A stretch of 64,000 bases of DNA from contig QKWP01000270.1 of assembly GCA_003550325.1 (NCBI GenBank), positions 109,379 to 173,378 on the forward strand, given 5' to 3'. Source of the DNA: Gigaspora rosea (Eukaryota; Glomeromycota; Glomeromycetes; Diversisporales; Gigasporaceae). The notes below the pieces were generated by a model. That model was not told the origin of the DNA. It saw only the letters and a list, made by a program, of their open reading frames with translations, and did no database searches. Of the stretch, positions 1-11,520 are shown one piece after another; positions within the stretch are counted from its first letter, which is position 1; the number at the start of each line of letters is the position of its first letter. Both the position numbers and the translations under genes were made by a program.

Positions 1-600
1 TTCAAATTAATTGTTAGTTTTTATTTATCTGGCAAAAACCGGCAATTTACATAAGTGAAAAAAAACTTGCTTTTTGCAAGTTTGTAAAGCTTCTGACCCG
101 TTTGACCCAGGTCGGAGAAATTTTGACCCGTGACCCGTTGGGTCGGGTGACACGTACGGGTCATCCGAACTGGATCATATCTCTACCTTTATTATCATAT
201 TATTACCACCATCTGGTCTTCCGTTCCTGGTTTCGCGCGACGACGTCGCGCAGCTATCTAATGGTTTATACGCTGTTTGGAGTGGGATTTGTCCGCAAAA
301 TCTTAAATTTGATTGATCCGCATGACTTATTCGTCAAATTTTGGTTATTTTTCACGCATGAATGCATCACGCAATTATTCTTCACGTATAAATTCATCAC
401 GCCTTATATCCTATCATAACCGTACATATGAGCAATATCACAGTTGCAATATTAACGATAGTAAAAGCAAAAATTTTCGCAGCAAAAATTGGTGACCCGA
501 TGCAATTTGATTTGTTTATTTACCTGATATTTGGTATTTTTCGTTTTTTTTCGTAGGATCTTTTATCGGGTTGATGAAATGATAATCACTGATCGTCAAA
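1..600. other. Non-coding start of window with GACCCG-repeat fragment
   Basis: No credible gene. Positions 91-175 hold clustered GACCCG/GGGTCA motifs beginning TTCTGACCCG, the same subterminal sequence as the element at 3376-3912, so this is probably a fragment of that family. The open frames crossing it are chance frames. The remainder is AT-rich unique-looking sequence. Confidence 0.5.
235..262 (+). repeat. GC-rich hairpin plus CTAA|T, Helitron-like 3' terminus
   Basis: GCGCGAC-GAC-GTCGCGC forms a perfect 7-bp stem at 235-251. Ten bases later the sequence reads CTAA followed by T, which fits a Helitron 3' end (hairpin, CTRR, insertion before T). A near-identical block (same TTCCTGGTTT lead and hairpin, then CTTA) is at 2841-2875. 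No Helitron 5' end or Rep/helicase gene is visible, so this is structural inference only. Confidence 0.35.
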
Positions 601-639
601 GAAATTTTTTTTAATATTAAAACAAAATGTCGCTCTGTT

Positions 640-835
640 CCAAATATTCTAACGTGATCACGCCAAAATAAGGCTTATATCATAGCACAAATGTCCGTCT
701 ATTCTGCTGGCCAATCAAGTGTTCATAACATGGTCACACCAAAATAAGGCTTCTTTTTAATGCTCTATTCCACTGGCCAATCAAGTATACTAATGTGGTC
801 ACACCAAAATAACAAAATAAGGCTTATATCCATGT
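640..835 (+). repeat. Three direct repeats around GGTCACACCAAAATAAGG
   Basis: The block TGGTCACACCAAAATAAGGC (with slight changes) followed by CTGGCCAATCAAGT occurs three times, near 650, 730 and 795, at spacings of about 65-80 bp. Each unit carries a CCAAT box. No gene follows within a convincing distance, so this is listed as a short tandem repeat, possibly a transposon subterminal array. Confidence 0.5.
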
Positions 836-1311
836 TTTTTAACGCCTTAAAGAACTCTCTTAAAATCGTAAAAACGTGAATTTTCCAAATTCGCTTCTGT
901 TATTTGATTATAATAAATACAAACTATTTTAGCGAAAAAATAGCTAAAAAAAGTCAATCAAATGTTTCACTAATTGGAAAGCGTGGTCTCAAGTTTAATA
1001 ACAAGTGCAAGTGCAAGATCAAATGCAAGCGCAAGTGAAGAACAAGTTCAATTGCTCCGCAATAGATAAAAAAAATTATGATAATAAAAATAGTGAATAT
1101 ATTAGCAAATACTAGAAAAAAATTACATTCCACTAAAAATTTAATGATTGATTTCTAGAGTTTTCCATTTTTCTAAATTTTTTGTCAGAATTTTTGCCGT
1201 CCATAATTGTATTTGAAGTTTTATGTCGATCTACCAAACATGGTTATATCCAAAATGTGATCAATGTGCTAAAACTAATGTAGCAGTATATGATCGAGTA
1301 ATTATGGTTTA

Positions 1312-1955
1312 CCCTATAAGAAAAGTGGTACGGGATGTGGTACGGGTTGGTGTCGGGAATGCTCGAAACGGCACGGATCTTGTGGCACGTACAGGGACGT
1401 TTTAACGGTAAAAATGGCGCGAACATTGCAGCAAAGTGTGGTACGTAATATCACGTCATATGAAATGACACGCACGTATGTGTACGTTACACGCATGTTG
1501 GCTCGTGATACGTTGTTGGCTCATTTCGTGGAGAGCGAAAGATCAGTAAAGGATTTTTTTTAAAAAAAGAGCGATCTCATGTTTTCACTAATGAAGCTTC
1601 CCTGTGTGTCTTAATAAAAAAAAAATTTCTTACAAAATTTTGCTTTATATGCAGTTAGCTTATATTGATTACTTATGTAAATTCATGTTTTAATAGTTAA
1701 TCCACATCGTTATCGCGGTGCACGTGAATTTACGTTCATTACCCGTGCCAAATCCCGTGCCGATTCGGCTAGTAAACTGCTGCAAAACCTGAGCCACTTA
1801 CGGTCTAATTGGCACGGGCACACGGTCCCACACGTTCCACCTAATCCGAACCAACTCGGGCCATACCCGTACAAATCCGGATCTTGACCCGTGCCAAAAT
1901 TACTCGTGCTATCCGATTCCATCCCGTGCCTATACGATACATTTTTCTTATAGGG
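1312..1955 (+). mobile_element. MITE family A, copy 1 (3-bp TSD, TIR CCCTATAAGAAAA)
   Basis: A 644-bp non-coding element with terminal inverted repeats CCCTATAAGAAAA / TTTTCTTATAGGG and flanking TTA on both sides (1309-1311 and 1956-1958). The interior is dense in GGCACGG/CCGTGCC motifs and much richer in GC than its surroundings. It is homologous, in opposite orientation, to 21151-21821. A 3-bp TTA duplication would suit PIF/Harbinger, but the second copy duplicates GTT, so the superfamily is open. Short frames across it are not genes. Confidence 0.85.
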
Positions 1956-1958
1956 TTA

Positions 1959-3375
1959 AAGCTTTTGATTGGTTATGCAACCCGTGATCAAAGTGTTAAG
2001 ACTAAAATACGTATCGATGGGCTAATTATGATCAAGAATATCATCACTATTCATAATCTTAACCTATCAACCTTGCCAAATCAAACACGATCAAAGCTTA
2101 TAAATATTCATCAAAACAATTCTAAGAAACATCTAAAATTCAGACTCCAGAAACAATAATTTTGGATGATTATAATAATACTCATTCAAACAAACGTGCA
2201 AAAACTGAAATCATAGAAAACTCAATTAATTCTAGCAATTCTGATCAAGAAAAAATAAAAATAAAAAAATGATCAAATCAAACTACATGCAATACTAAAC
2301 GATTATCTTGTAGGAATAGATTTAGCTAATTCAGATGATGAATATTTTATCATTTAAAATTTTATTTCTTAAATAATTTTTTTCTTATTATAATTTGTAT
2401 TATACTCTTTATAAATTTTCTTTTTATGTTTTTTTTTAAAAAAACTTTACAATATTGCGCTACTTATTTTAAAAATTGTATGTATATATGCTAAAATCAA
2501 GTTAAATATAAATAATTTCCTAAATACTGTTAATTCTCAAACAACACCCTGACTTATACTTAAACTCAATTCTTTCCTATAAAATTTGATCAATAACTAA
2601 AAAAAAATTTATACTAACTAAACGCGTTGCGTAAGACAACGTGAGTTACGCTAGTTTATAATAACTGATAAATAGCATAGACTATTAAAATGACAAACAT
2701 ATAATTATCCACCACTATCACAGTAACTAATGAAATGCTAGATCAACAACAATCCATTAAACATTAAATATGTATTCAATTCTTATTGATTTCCTATTTA
2801 CGTTTGCTTTGACTATTTGTTAACTATATACCTTCGTTCCTGGTTTCTAGCGCGACTGCGTCGCGCAGCTACCTTATTATTATAAAACGCACTTATGGTG
2901 TTTTACCACCATAGGTAAATTAGATTTGCAAATCTGTGTAACAAAAACAAAAAACAAATTTTTACAAAACAAAAAATAAATTTTAATTACTTTAGGGTTA
3001 GGGTAAGGTCTGGGATTTATCTGGGCATTAGTATACACAAAATTTAGCAAGGAATTTTTTTTATTAGAGCCCCAAAGGTGGTTTAATAAGCAAAACAAGT
3101 TAAAGCGTCAGGTTAATGCAGGGGTTATAAAATAGTGCAGAAGTGAATGAGGGAAAAATTATTTAAGGATGAAAAAAAAAATTGAAAGAGTAGCAAATTT
3201 TGAAAGTTGATATAGAGAGATTAGGAGGAGATAAGAAAGTAGCAGGAATAAGAGTGATAATTAGATATCAGATATATAGAAAGATAAAGTGTGTAACAGT
3301 ATATAGTTAGTGCATGTGAAGGATGATGTATTTAAAGGATAATAATGAATAGTTGGTACTTAGGGGAGCGCCATT
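1959..3375. other. AT-rich non-coding stretch with two hairpin termini
   Basis: No supported gene. It contains the hairpin at 2624-2656 (listed separately), the GC hairpin at 2850-2866, and near 2995 the short telomere-like string TTAGGGTTAGGGTAAGG, which recurs within a MITE near 13829. The rest is unassigned. Confidence 0.4.
2624..2656 (+). repeat. Helitron-like 3' terminus (hairpin, CTAG|T)
   Basis: ACGCGTTGCGTAAGACAACG forms a short hairpin (CGTTG/CAACG), and CTAG followed by T comes about ten bases later. The same arrangement, with a stronger GCGTTGC-ATAA-GCAATGC stem and CTAG|T, occurs at 55348-55385. Two unlinked copies ending in the same way support a rolling-circle element terminus; no 5' partner was found. 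Confidence 0.4.
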
Positions 3376-3912
3376 TAGTGTTCTGACCCGTCATGAAAAT
3401 CCCAACCCGGGTGGGTCACCCGGGTGAATACTGGTAGTAGAAAAAATTCCACTACGGGTCACCAGGGTGATATAAAAAATTTGATTAGCTAGTACAGTAC
3501 GCAAAAAATTTTTTAGAATATTCTAGAACAAATCATATAACTATTCATATATTAAATTTTCCCTTATGAAAAACTTTTATTTCTAAGCATATTTATTCCT
3601 TGCAAAATTTTGTGTATAGATAGTTTATATATATTATATAGTACTATACGTATTTCACATACTATACACACTATACAACTATACGTACTGTACGTACTGT
3701 ACGTACTGTACGCTAAAAAAAATCAGGCATTATATAAATGGCACATCACTAGTCAGAACACTAGATACAGCCTGTATTTTATAGTTTATAACCAACTCAT
3801 ACGGGTCACCCACATGGGTGACACGCGGGTTGACCCACGGGTGACCCGCGGGTTGACTACCCGGGTGGGCCATAATTTGACCCAGGTGATACCTACCCGG
3901 GTCAGAACACTA
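3376..3912. mobile_element. GACCCG-family element, copy 1
   Basis: A 537-bp element bounded by TAGTGTTCTGACCCG and its inverse CGGGTCAGAACACTA. Subterminal regions are packed with GGGTCACCCGGGTG-type motifs; the core (about 3490-3765) is AT-rich with repeated GTACTGTAC and a second internal TCAGAACACTA end at 3751-3763. That core is homologous, inverted, to 41567-41900 and resembles 25935-26080. No coding capacity and no clean TSD. Confidence 0.75.
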
Positions 3913-3934
3913 GTTCCGAACATAATGATGGATA

Positions 3935-4221
3935 GGGTTGTTATAGCTTGCTTGACAACATACTTTACATGGTAAATTACGTTAAGTTATCTGTAACTTA
4001 TCTGGGCCAATATGTAAGTTACAATATAGGAATTAAATCATATGACAATTCCTACCACCACAATGGCTAAACAAAAGACCAATTAAACCCAAATCATAGT
4101 ATATAATTTAGGCCAAATTTATAAATTGAGTTATTTTGAGTTTATACGTATAACTTACAATACCTTACGACGTAAATTACAGTGAATTTACGTCAGTAAA
4201 TTACATGAAATTTAACAACCC
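3935..4221. mobile_element. MITE with GGGTTGTTA ends and 12-bp flanking repeat
   Basis: A 287-bp element beginning GGGTTGTTATAG and ending TAACAACCC, flanked by the exact direct repeat TAATGATGGATA at 3923-3934 and 4222-4233. Both halves carry many GTAAGTTAC/GTAAATTAC motifs in both orientations. No frame of interest. A 12-bp flank is long for a DNA transposon; part of the match may be chance around an 8-9 bp TSD. Confidence 0.8.
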
Positions 4222-4233
4222 TAATGATGGATA

Positions 4234-4988
4234 ACTATTAATGCTGGCAAAACTTTTGTAACGCTGGCACAATTATTATGTTACAATGCACTATTTAATG
4301 TAAAGTTACATTACAGATTCGTAAGTTACATGTGATTTTCATGTAAGTAAAAATGCAATTTTTGTAATGCTAACCCTACTCGTGTGGATTTTAATTTCAG
4401 TGGGAACTTTTAAGTAAAATTTCGGCAAAATTTAAATTTTCGACCCAAAAATTTAGATAAATTTGACCCGAATTAATTTTCCCTGGCATAATATTTGGAT
4501 TTTTTTTAACAGAAAGGTAATGCTGCGCCAAGATCATATAGTTTGCCAATTATTATTTATTTTTTACATAAGTATTTTGATGAACGTGATATAATAAGTT
4601 CATTATTATATATAATGATGATTAATGGCCAACAAAAAGAAGGACAAAAGAGAAATCACAAGCTTGTGGGTACTATATTTTGATGATCTTTTTTTAAGCT
4701 TGGATCTAAAAATTATAGTTGAACTCTAATAAACAGAGAAATATGTTTGTAGCCGATCAAACAGATCTGTAGCACAGGATAATGAATAATAATTGCCTAT
4801 ATTTAATTGTTTTTCTTAACTTATTGACGTTGTTAAATTTAGGAATTGATTTATGTAATATTTGAACACATCGATTTAAGTTCGTAAAGTTTGAACGCAG
4901 TTTGATGCGTAAAGGCGTGTGTTTATTAAAAAAATACAATGTTTAAGATTAACAACAGGTAAAAATAGGAACCCCAATAGCCAAAGCG
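4234..4988. other. Unassigned AT-rich interval
   Basis: No gene supported. Around 4240-4375 there are further ATGCTGGCA and GTAAGTTAC-like motifs that may be a degraded relative of the preceding element. Nothing else recognised. Confidence 0.35.
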
Positions 4989-5425
4989 CAGGGTTGGCAC
5001 ATTTATCCATTGGGGTGAATGGAGAACAACTCCATTGGCATCACTCCATTGCTCCATTGAGAATAATTTGCGAATGGAGCCAATGGAGGTCAACTAGCTT
5101 ATAATACAGTCAACTCTCTTTAATCCGAACTGCTGGGACTGCTTTTTTTTACTATATAAAAATTTGAAAAAGTTCAGTTTTCAAAAAGTTATATATGGTT
5201 TATCCGAACTTTATAATAAAATTTACAAATGTTCTAGGAGATTTTGTTCAGTTTATTGAGAGTTTAATAGTGTTCGGTTTAGAAAGGTTCAGATTAAAGA
5301 GAGGCAACTGTATAGTGTTTGTTAATAATTAATAATTAATTCAATTGGCTCCATTGGTTCCATTGGTCCTATTGGCTTCATTGGTTAGCAATTTTGTTAA
5401 TGGAGTATATCCATTGCCAACCCTG
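4989..5425. mobile_element. hAT-like MITE (TIR CAGGGTTGGCA) hosting a nested MITE
   Basis: Starts CAGGGTTGGCA and ends TGCCAACCCTG, with 8-bp flanks CCAAAGCG (4981-4988) and CCAAAGGG (5426-5433), 7/8 identical. CAGGG ends with an 8-bp duplication are characteristic of the hAT superfamily. Subterminal CCATTGG / CCAATGG motifs are repeated many times. About half its length is the separate insertion at 5107-5310. The only frame (4919-5104) is not protein-like. Confidence 0.85.
5107..5310. mobile_element. pogo/Tigger-like MITE nested in hAT MITE (TA TSD)
   Basis: 204 bp from CAGTCAACTCTCTTTAATCC to its inverse ending GAGAGGCAACTG, with TA at both sides (5105-5106, 5311-5312). CAGTC[A/G]ACTCTCTTTAA ends with TA duplication are typical of pogo/Tigger-type Tc1-mariner elements. 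It interrupts the hAT-like MITE, so it is the younger insertion. Confidence 0.85.
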
Positions 5426-5433
5426 CCAAAGGG

Positions 5434-8202
5434 GCAATGGGCCGAAATTTTTTTTTTTTATTTCTTGAAAAATTAGATAGTAGACATATAACAGATAATT
5501 TTACAAAATTATGGAATCAAAATTTTTGGCCTATTGCCCTTACGATTTTGGGGTGTCATTCCGACTCATTTCAAAATTAGGGTCAATTCCTAGATAAACA
5601 AACAGATGATTATCGCAGATCAAAGCGGCGTGTAATGCTGGATCATGAATAAATTTGGTTAAACTGTTTTATATTTAGCTTATTGGTATCGATAAATATA
5701 GTAATTTGTTTAAGTGTTAGTACGTACGTATCAAAAATGTATGTTTAGCCACCATAATCTTGAATTCGAAGCATAAACTTCGAAGTCCTTCGTGAGATAG
5801 CGATAGAAAATTAATGAAAAAAAAGCTGAATAAAAACATGCCGAAACCTTGTAAGTATTAGTAAAAGATATCGAAGAAATTTATTATCATACTCGCCTAA
5901 GCTTAACTTCAATTCTGACTTTAGTTTTAATTAAAATGAGCCAATAATTCTTTAAATTTTTAACATCAATTGTTGAGAGATCATACCAAATTAAATACTA
6001 TGATTGTTATTGTTCCTTATTCCTGACTAATGCATAAGAAATGTTCTCATTTAACTATTATAGACCATAGTTTGCTGTAGTTCCGCCAAGTATATACTTT
6101 CATTATTTATTGATTCGACCTATGTTAGAAATTTATGACTTTGTATTGTCTTCTAATAAAAGTTAGTCTTATGTTCGATCTCATTAAACCATAAATGTTT
6201 ATGCAAAATACAAATGGTTTTACAATTTTTTTTTTTATTTTATTTTTTTTTTTTTGCATATTCCATGTGACAGATTTTAATGTATATGATATACTGTACA
6301 TCACGAAGAATTTATGTAGCTTTATTAAAAATATAAATGCTATCGTTGTGCTAAGCAAAAATATTCGGCTTGCCGGAAAACCTTTTCCAAACCATAATTT
6401 AAATTTTAAATCTATTTCTAGCTTTAATCTTTAAATTAAAAAACGCGCATAATTCTATGTAAGTATATATATAGACTTATATAAATATCTATTTAAATCT
6501 ACATTAGGTTTGTATAATTAAATCAAATTAATATAAAATTAATATAAAGTTAAATAAAAAGTCTACATAATTCTACATAAAAACAATTTCCTGATGTATA
6601 AAGAATCGTCTATAAATATTTAATACTCTAATTTAGCAAATATTTTCGAATTTATTTATATATTCTAATTTAGAGATGTTAAATCGATTTGTTTATACTT
6701 TAACAAATATTTGATCATATATATTTAATAAATATTTGATTAAATTTATTTATGCATATTTGTAATTTATTTATTTATTTATTTCCCAAGGTGTAACATA
6801 AAACGATGACAAAGAGACCATCCAAATGCACTCCATAGGGAACAAGTTCTAATACGTAACATGCAATAAGAAAACTTGATGGGATTCAAGTATATAATCG
6901 GAGATTGCATTTAGAGATATTTCATTTATTCCAGATTATTCATGGTTAGAATAACTCATTCAAGTCGCTATTCTGGGTTAGTACTTCTTGCGCCCTAAAA
7001 CAATAATGGTTAGATCAACACGAATAAGACTTAGGGTGTTCTTAGATGCAATTTTCTAATTATCGAAATAAGCGTTTTTTTCATAATTCATTAGATTAAT
7101 AATGTTATTAAGATTGGCTCAAATATCACACAATGATTTGTTAACAATAATTACAGTAATGCTCAATTGTTATATTTTTTTAACTACTACTTTAATACTA
7201 CCATTTCTCTAACAGCCCTTTTCTAAAAACTATTTTCTTGATAACCACTACTCTGACAATAATTTTTTTACTATAACCATCTTCCTCCATCTTTATATTT
7301 AATATAATTAAAAAAAAAACTTTCAATTAATGATACAAATAAGATCAGCAGAATTACTATATTAGGACAATAAATTTTTAGGATAAGTTTGAAATAGCAT
7401 ATAAGAAATTCGTATTTGATAGATTAATTGTTACACAAACTATTTATATGGGCAATTGAAAATTTGATATACGATAGTTGTCTAAAAACCGGCAATTTCA
7501 CCATCCGTTTAACCATAATAAGTTAAACTCAATGTACCCCAAAATTTCTTCGAGTGTTTCTAGCAGAAAATCTTTTCTAATCGTTTTCAATCGCTTTCCC
7601 AAGAAAGTTTTCATAAGAACAAAGGTAGGGCGTTTGGTAATTGCCCAAGTTTATTGAGTTTCTATTGCGTTTAAATTATGAAGCCAAACAATAGATTTAT
7701 AAATTGTTAAACTGTGTTATACTAGTGTTATACTAACATAAAAATTTATACATATATTCCACAGGCTACACAATATAAATACTTTAACATGATTTACTTT
7801 ACCCGAGCTATGACACATATAAGTATTATATATCAAACAAAAAAGAAATTATCTCTATTATGTAGTATAATAAATACGATAGTACAGTATAGACTATAGA
7901 GTAGTAGTTAGATGTAATGTGTATTCAGTAAAATCTAATGTTGAAAAATAGAATAAAATTTCTTAGTATTAAAAAATGCTTTGCTTTTGTTAATAATAAA
8001 TCTTTTTTTCACGTATTTTGTGCATCAAAAGAATTTTTAATTGATTTGATTGGTTAATAATCATGTTTGGATCTAAATCAATTAGCCAATCACACAAGTA
8101 TTATACTCGTGAATTTCCATAAAACAGAGTTTTTTATATGCTGTTTAATATAAACTTTATAATAAAACCTGATAATAGTTCAATAATATGTAATCAAAAA
8201 TT
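5434..8202. other. Long AT-rich interval without recognisable genes
   Basis: About 2.8 kb searched on both strands. Frames near 6125-6434 are short overlapping AT-rich frames with no motif. There is a T-rich tract near 6227-6256 and TTTA microsatellite near 6770-6785. I see no transposon ends that I can pair with confidence. Confidence 0.4.
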
Positions 8203-8429
8203 GTAGAGCTCATGAGATGCATCTAATATAGATTAAACTATTCAAATTAGTCTAGTAAATTCTAAGATATTATTAAAAAAATTAGCTAACTATATAAAAT
8301 TACTATGTAAACAAATTATTGTTTATATTAAATTTTATAGTTAGCAAACTGTTTTTAGTAATATCTCTAAATTTACTAAGCTGATTTAAATAATTTAACT
8401 ACTATTAAATGCATCTTAGTGAGCTCTAC
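8203..8429. mobile_element. Foldback element with GTAGAGCTCA ends
   Basis: A 227-bp imperfect palindrome: the left arm begins GTAGAGCTCATGAGATGCAT and the right arm ends ATGCATCTTAGTGAGCTCTAC. Arms of roughly 100 bp match with scattered differences around an AT-rich centre. No coding sequence. Target duplication not clear. Confidence 0.7.
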
Positions 8430-8464
8430 TACTTCAATTAATTGCTTTAGATTATTAATACTGT

Positions 8465-9245
8465 AATAAAAAATAATTTATTGTTAGAATCTTGTTAGAT
8501 TTTAACAAATAGTTCAATAGTATAAGAATTTTGCTCAAAATTCCAATATAAAAATTGTACTAATTTTATTTAAATTAGCAATTAAATTAAATAGTATATT
8601 AAATTTTAAAAAAAAGAGGATAACAGGACCGGGAATACCTGGCTGGGTCCTAAGGCAATGGATAAGTATCTGGAACTTGCTGACTGACTTATGTAACGGG
8701 CCTGTTCTAGTGATACAAGATGGGTTGGCAGGCGGAACATGGATTAGAGGGTTTAAATAGGCAATTCCCATAGTTGGGTTGCAGGTATAGCAGCTAGTGT
8801 GGAACCCTTGAGCAGACCACTTAAATTAGATACCAAAAGTGTATGTGTGGCTAGATGTATTCTCATCTAGGATCAGAGAGTTTAAATAGGCAATTCCTGT
8901 AGTTGGGTTGCAGGTATGGCAGCTAGTGTGGAACCCTTGAGCAGACCACTTAAATTAGACACCAAAAGTGTACGTGTGGCTAGATGTATTCTCGTCTATG
9001 TAACAAATGCCGGTATTTTCTTTAGAGGATACTGACGGCTCTAATATCTTGAATAAAATTTCTAAGTCCCAAGACAAGCACTTTAATTTAATAAAAAATT
9101 ACTTATTATTAGACTCTTATTAGATTTTAGCAAATAATAAATATTGTAAGAAAATTTTGCTCAAAAGTTTAATTAATATAAAAATTGTGCTAATTTTATT
9201 TAAATTAGTAGTTAAATTAATTAAAATATTTAAGATATAGTTATT
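8465..9245 (+). repeat. Direct repeat (about 140 bp) flanking a SINE-like copy
   Basis: The segment 8465-8610 (AATAAAAAATAATTTATTG to AGCAATTAAATTAA) recurs in the same orientation at about 9095-9245 with roughly 85-90% similarity by eye. The SINE-like copy 8617-9090 lies between the two, so the retroelement either inserted into a pre-existing tandem repeat or was caught in a local duplication. Confidence 0.6.
8617..9090 (+). mobile_element. tRNA-headed SINE-like family S1, 5'-truncated copy with internal duplication
   Basis: Homologous to the 3' part of 12159-13252: it starts GAGGATAACAGGACCGGG and ends in the family 3' sequence with ATCTTGAATAAAATTTC and CAAGCACTTTAA. The head with the pol III-like boxes is absent. 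A segment of about 125 bp (GGGTTTAAATAGGCAATTCC to GATGTATTCTC) is present twice in tandem, a larger duplication than in the full copy. Not protein coding. Confidence 0.8.
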
Positions 9246-10600
9246 TAGAATAGTAATTAAATTATTATTCCCAAACAACAGGCTGCAAGTTCAAATTCTA
9301 CTAGAAATAATTTTTAGAAATCATATCTATATTATAGTGATTTAAACAGGATGTAGATAAGATTTTCTGAACACATGATGATTGAAAATTTTTTATTTTT
9401 TGTTTAGATTAGAGTTTGGGTCTATACTAAAATAAGAGTTAAAAAGCTTTAGTAATAAAATTGCTCAAGAAAAACTTTTTGTTAGAGCACTAAAAGTAAT
9501 TTCTTATGCTTCTTTTTGAGTAGCAACTAACTTTTGACAAAGCAAATATTTGGTTTAAAAATTTTACTCATGTAACATTATATCAAATTACAATTATCCA
9601 TTGGATAATTTGCTACAGATCATTATGTGTTCAAAAAATTTCATTTATATTCTGGTATATTTTATTATACTAAAGATACTTAACTTGGGTTGTACTACTT
9701 GGTATAGAAAATTCTAGAAGAATCTATGTATTATATTAAAAAATGCAAACTAGTTTAGCTATGCAATTTTATAATAAGTTTTTTGGGATCTGAAGGTCAG
9801 AGAACTAAAAAATTAGGAACTTATTTAGCAAAATCCAAGAAAGAAATAGCTAATCTTTTGATAGTATTACAAAATAAATCAGATTGAGTAACAGTATTAA
9901 AAAATTAAATAATAATAGATTTAGATATAGGCCCATACCAACCTGGCTATTAAAGTTTTTTTACTGTTTTATAACTGAGACCTTGCTCTTTTTCATTTAT
10001 TTAGATTTAGTTTAATATTATTACATGCAGAAGAGAAGAAGGAATAATATATTAAAAATATTAGAGAAAAAAGAAACTCAAACTTCATGACAGCCTTCCA
10101 CTACTATCAATTTTTACCCGAGGCTTAATTTTTAGCTGAACAAGGTTATTTTATAATAACTTACACTTGTCAGACTTTGAAATAAAAATTGTTAATATCA
10201 ATAACCTTGTCCTGTCTAACCAGCCCAGGTCACAGTATGTTAAAATGAAAAGCAGTTATATAAACTGGCCTGCTTAAAAAAGCTTCTAGAATCTTTATCC
10301 AGTGGTTTTCCCATAAGTTTCGCACATCTTTTCACATTACTTGTTTCCAAGCTACTCATGATGATTGTATCCAATACGGGTAGATGTCTTTTCTTTATAG
10401 GAGCAGTAAACACTGCAGATCTTTTGGAGGAGGTACGCCAAAATGCCCACTTTTTGAAAATTTTTTCATGACTAACAATACCAAAGAAATTTCACATATA
10501 GCGATAGTAAAGACAATGGTTCTTCTTGTATAGTCCAATATTTATCAGAAAGCCACCAAAAACTTCTCAAGGTGTAGTGAGTAAAGCTTACAGATTCTTT
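9246..10600. other. Unassigned interval
   Basis: No gene supported. The stretch 10080-10600 is less AT-rich and on the minus strand gives short protein-like runs (for example AYLLQKICSVYCSYKEKTST) broken by stops, so it may be an old coding remnant, but I cannot name a family. Confidence 0.25.
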
Positions 10601-11520
10601 ATTCGAATAATTAGGACAGCATATAGATATTCGAACATTCACTGAATGACTAAATTTACTGAATAATTCGAATAACTATAATTATTCGAATAATAATATT
10701 TATTCGAATAATAATATTTATTCAAATAAATAATAATATTCAAATAAATAAATTTATTTGAATAATTATAATTATTTGAATAAATATATATTCAAGTAAA
10801 TATATTTATTTTGCCTAGTATACGTATTCAATATCTTATAATTTATATATATAATAATTACTAGCACTTATATAATAACGTTAATTCCAATTCTACTAAT
10901 TCTACTTCTAACTATTAAGTCAAATCGAATGTTGTGCATATAGCTTTTATTTTTAGTTTAGTCTAAAAGACCTTTATTATTTTATTATTAATTGGTTTCA
11001 ATTAATTAATTTAATAATGATTTTTAATAAGCTTATCGATCTATATATGGTAATGATATATGGAGAAACAAGGGACGAAGGATAAAATTAGTAATAAGAT
11101 GGGATGATAGGACGATCAGAAGTATTATCAATTAATTATTTTAATAATGAATTTTAAAAGTTGGTTAATGTTGATATTATATAAAACTAAATAAATATAT
11201 ACTATGTATTCATCTAAAATATATATTATTAAATATATGTGCAAAAAGTACAGGTTACAAACTAGTATAGAAAAAAATTACATTTTTGATGATTATATTG
11301 ATTATTCAAATATCATAAATTATTCAAATAGGAATTATTATTCGAATATAATGAAATTATTTGAATAAAAATAAATTATTCAAATAATTATATTACTCAA
11401 ATAATTTGAATAAGACAATTATTCGAATATCATATTATTTATTGAATAATTATTTAAAAAATTTTATTAGAATATTTACCAAATACAAATATTTTTCGAA
11501 TAGTGAATACAAATCCGAAG
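10600..11520. repeat. ATTCGAAT-rich palindromic simple repeats at both ends of a 0.9-kb block
   Basis: 10610-10810 and 11290-11510 consist of degenerate repeats of the palindrome ATTCGAATAATT. The intervening 10830-11280 is ordinary AT-rich sequence. Symmetric placement suggests a transposon with repeat-rich ends, but the motif is self-complementary so true terminal inverted repeats cannot be told from simple repeats. Confidence 0.5.

Noticed and set aside
2990..3015. Interstitial telomere
   Set aside because: Only two TTAGGG-like units; the same string occurs inside a MITE near 13829, so it belongs to repeat sequence.
10600..10810. CRISPR-like short repeats
   Set aside because: The ATTCGAATAATT blocks are contiguous degenerate palindromes without unique spacers, in a eukaryotic genome.
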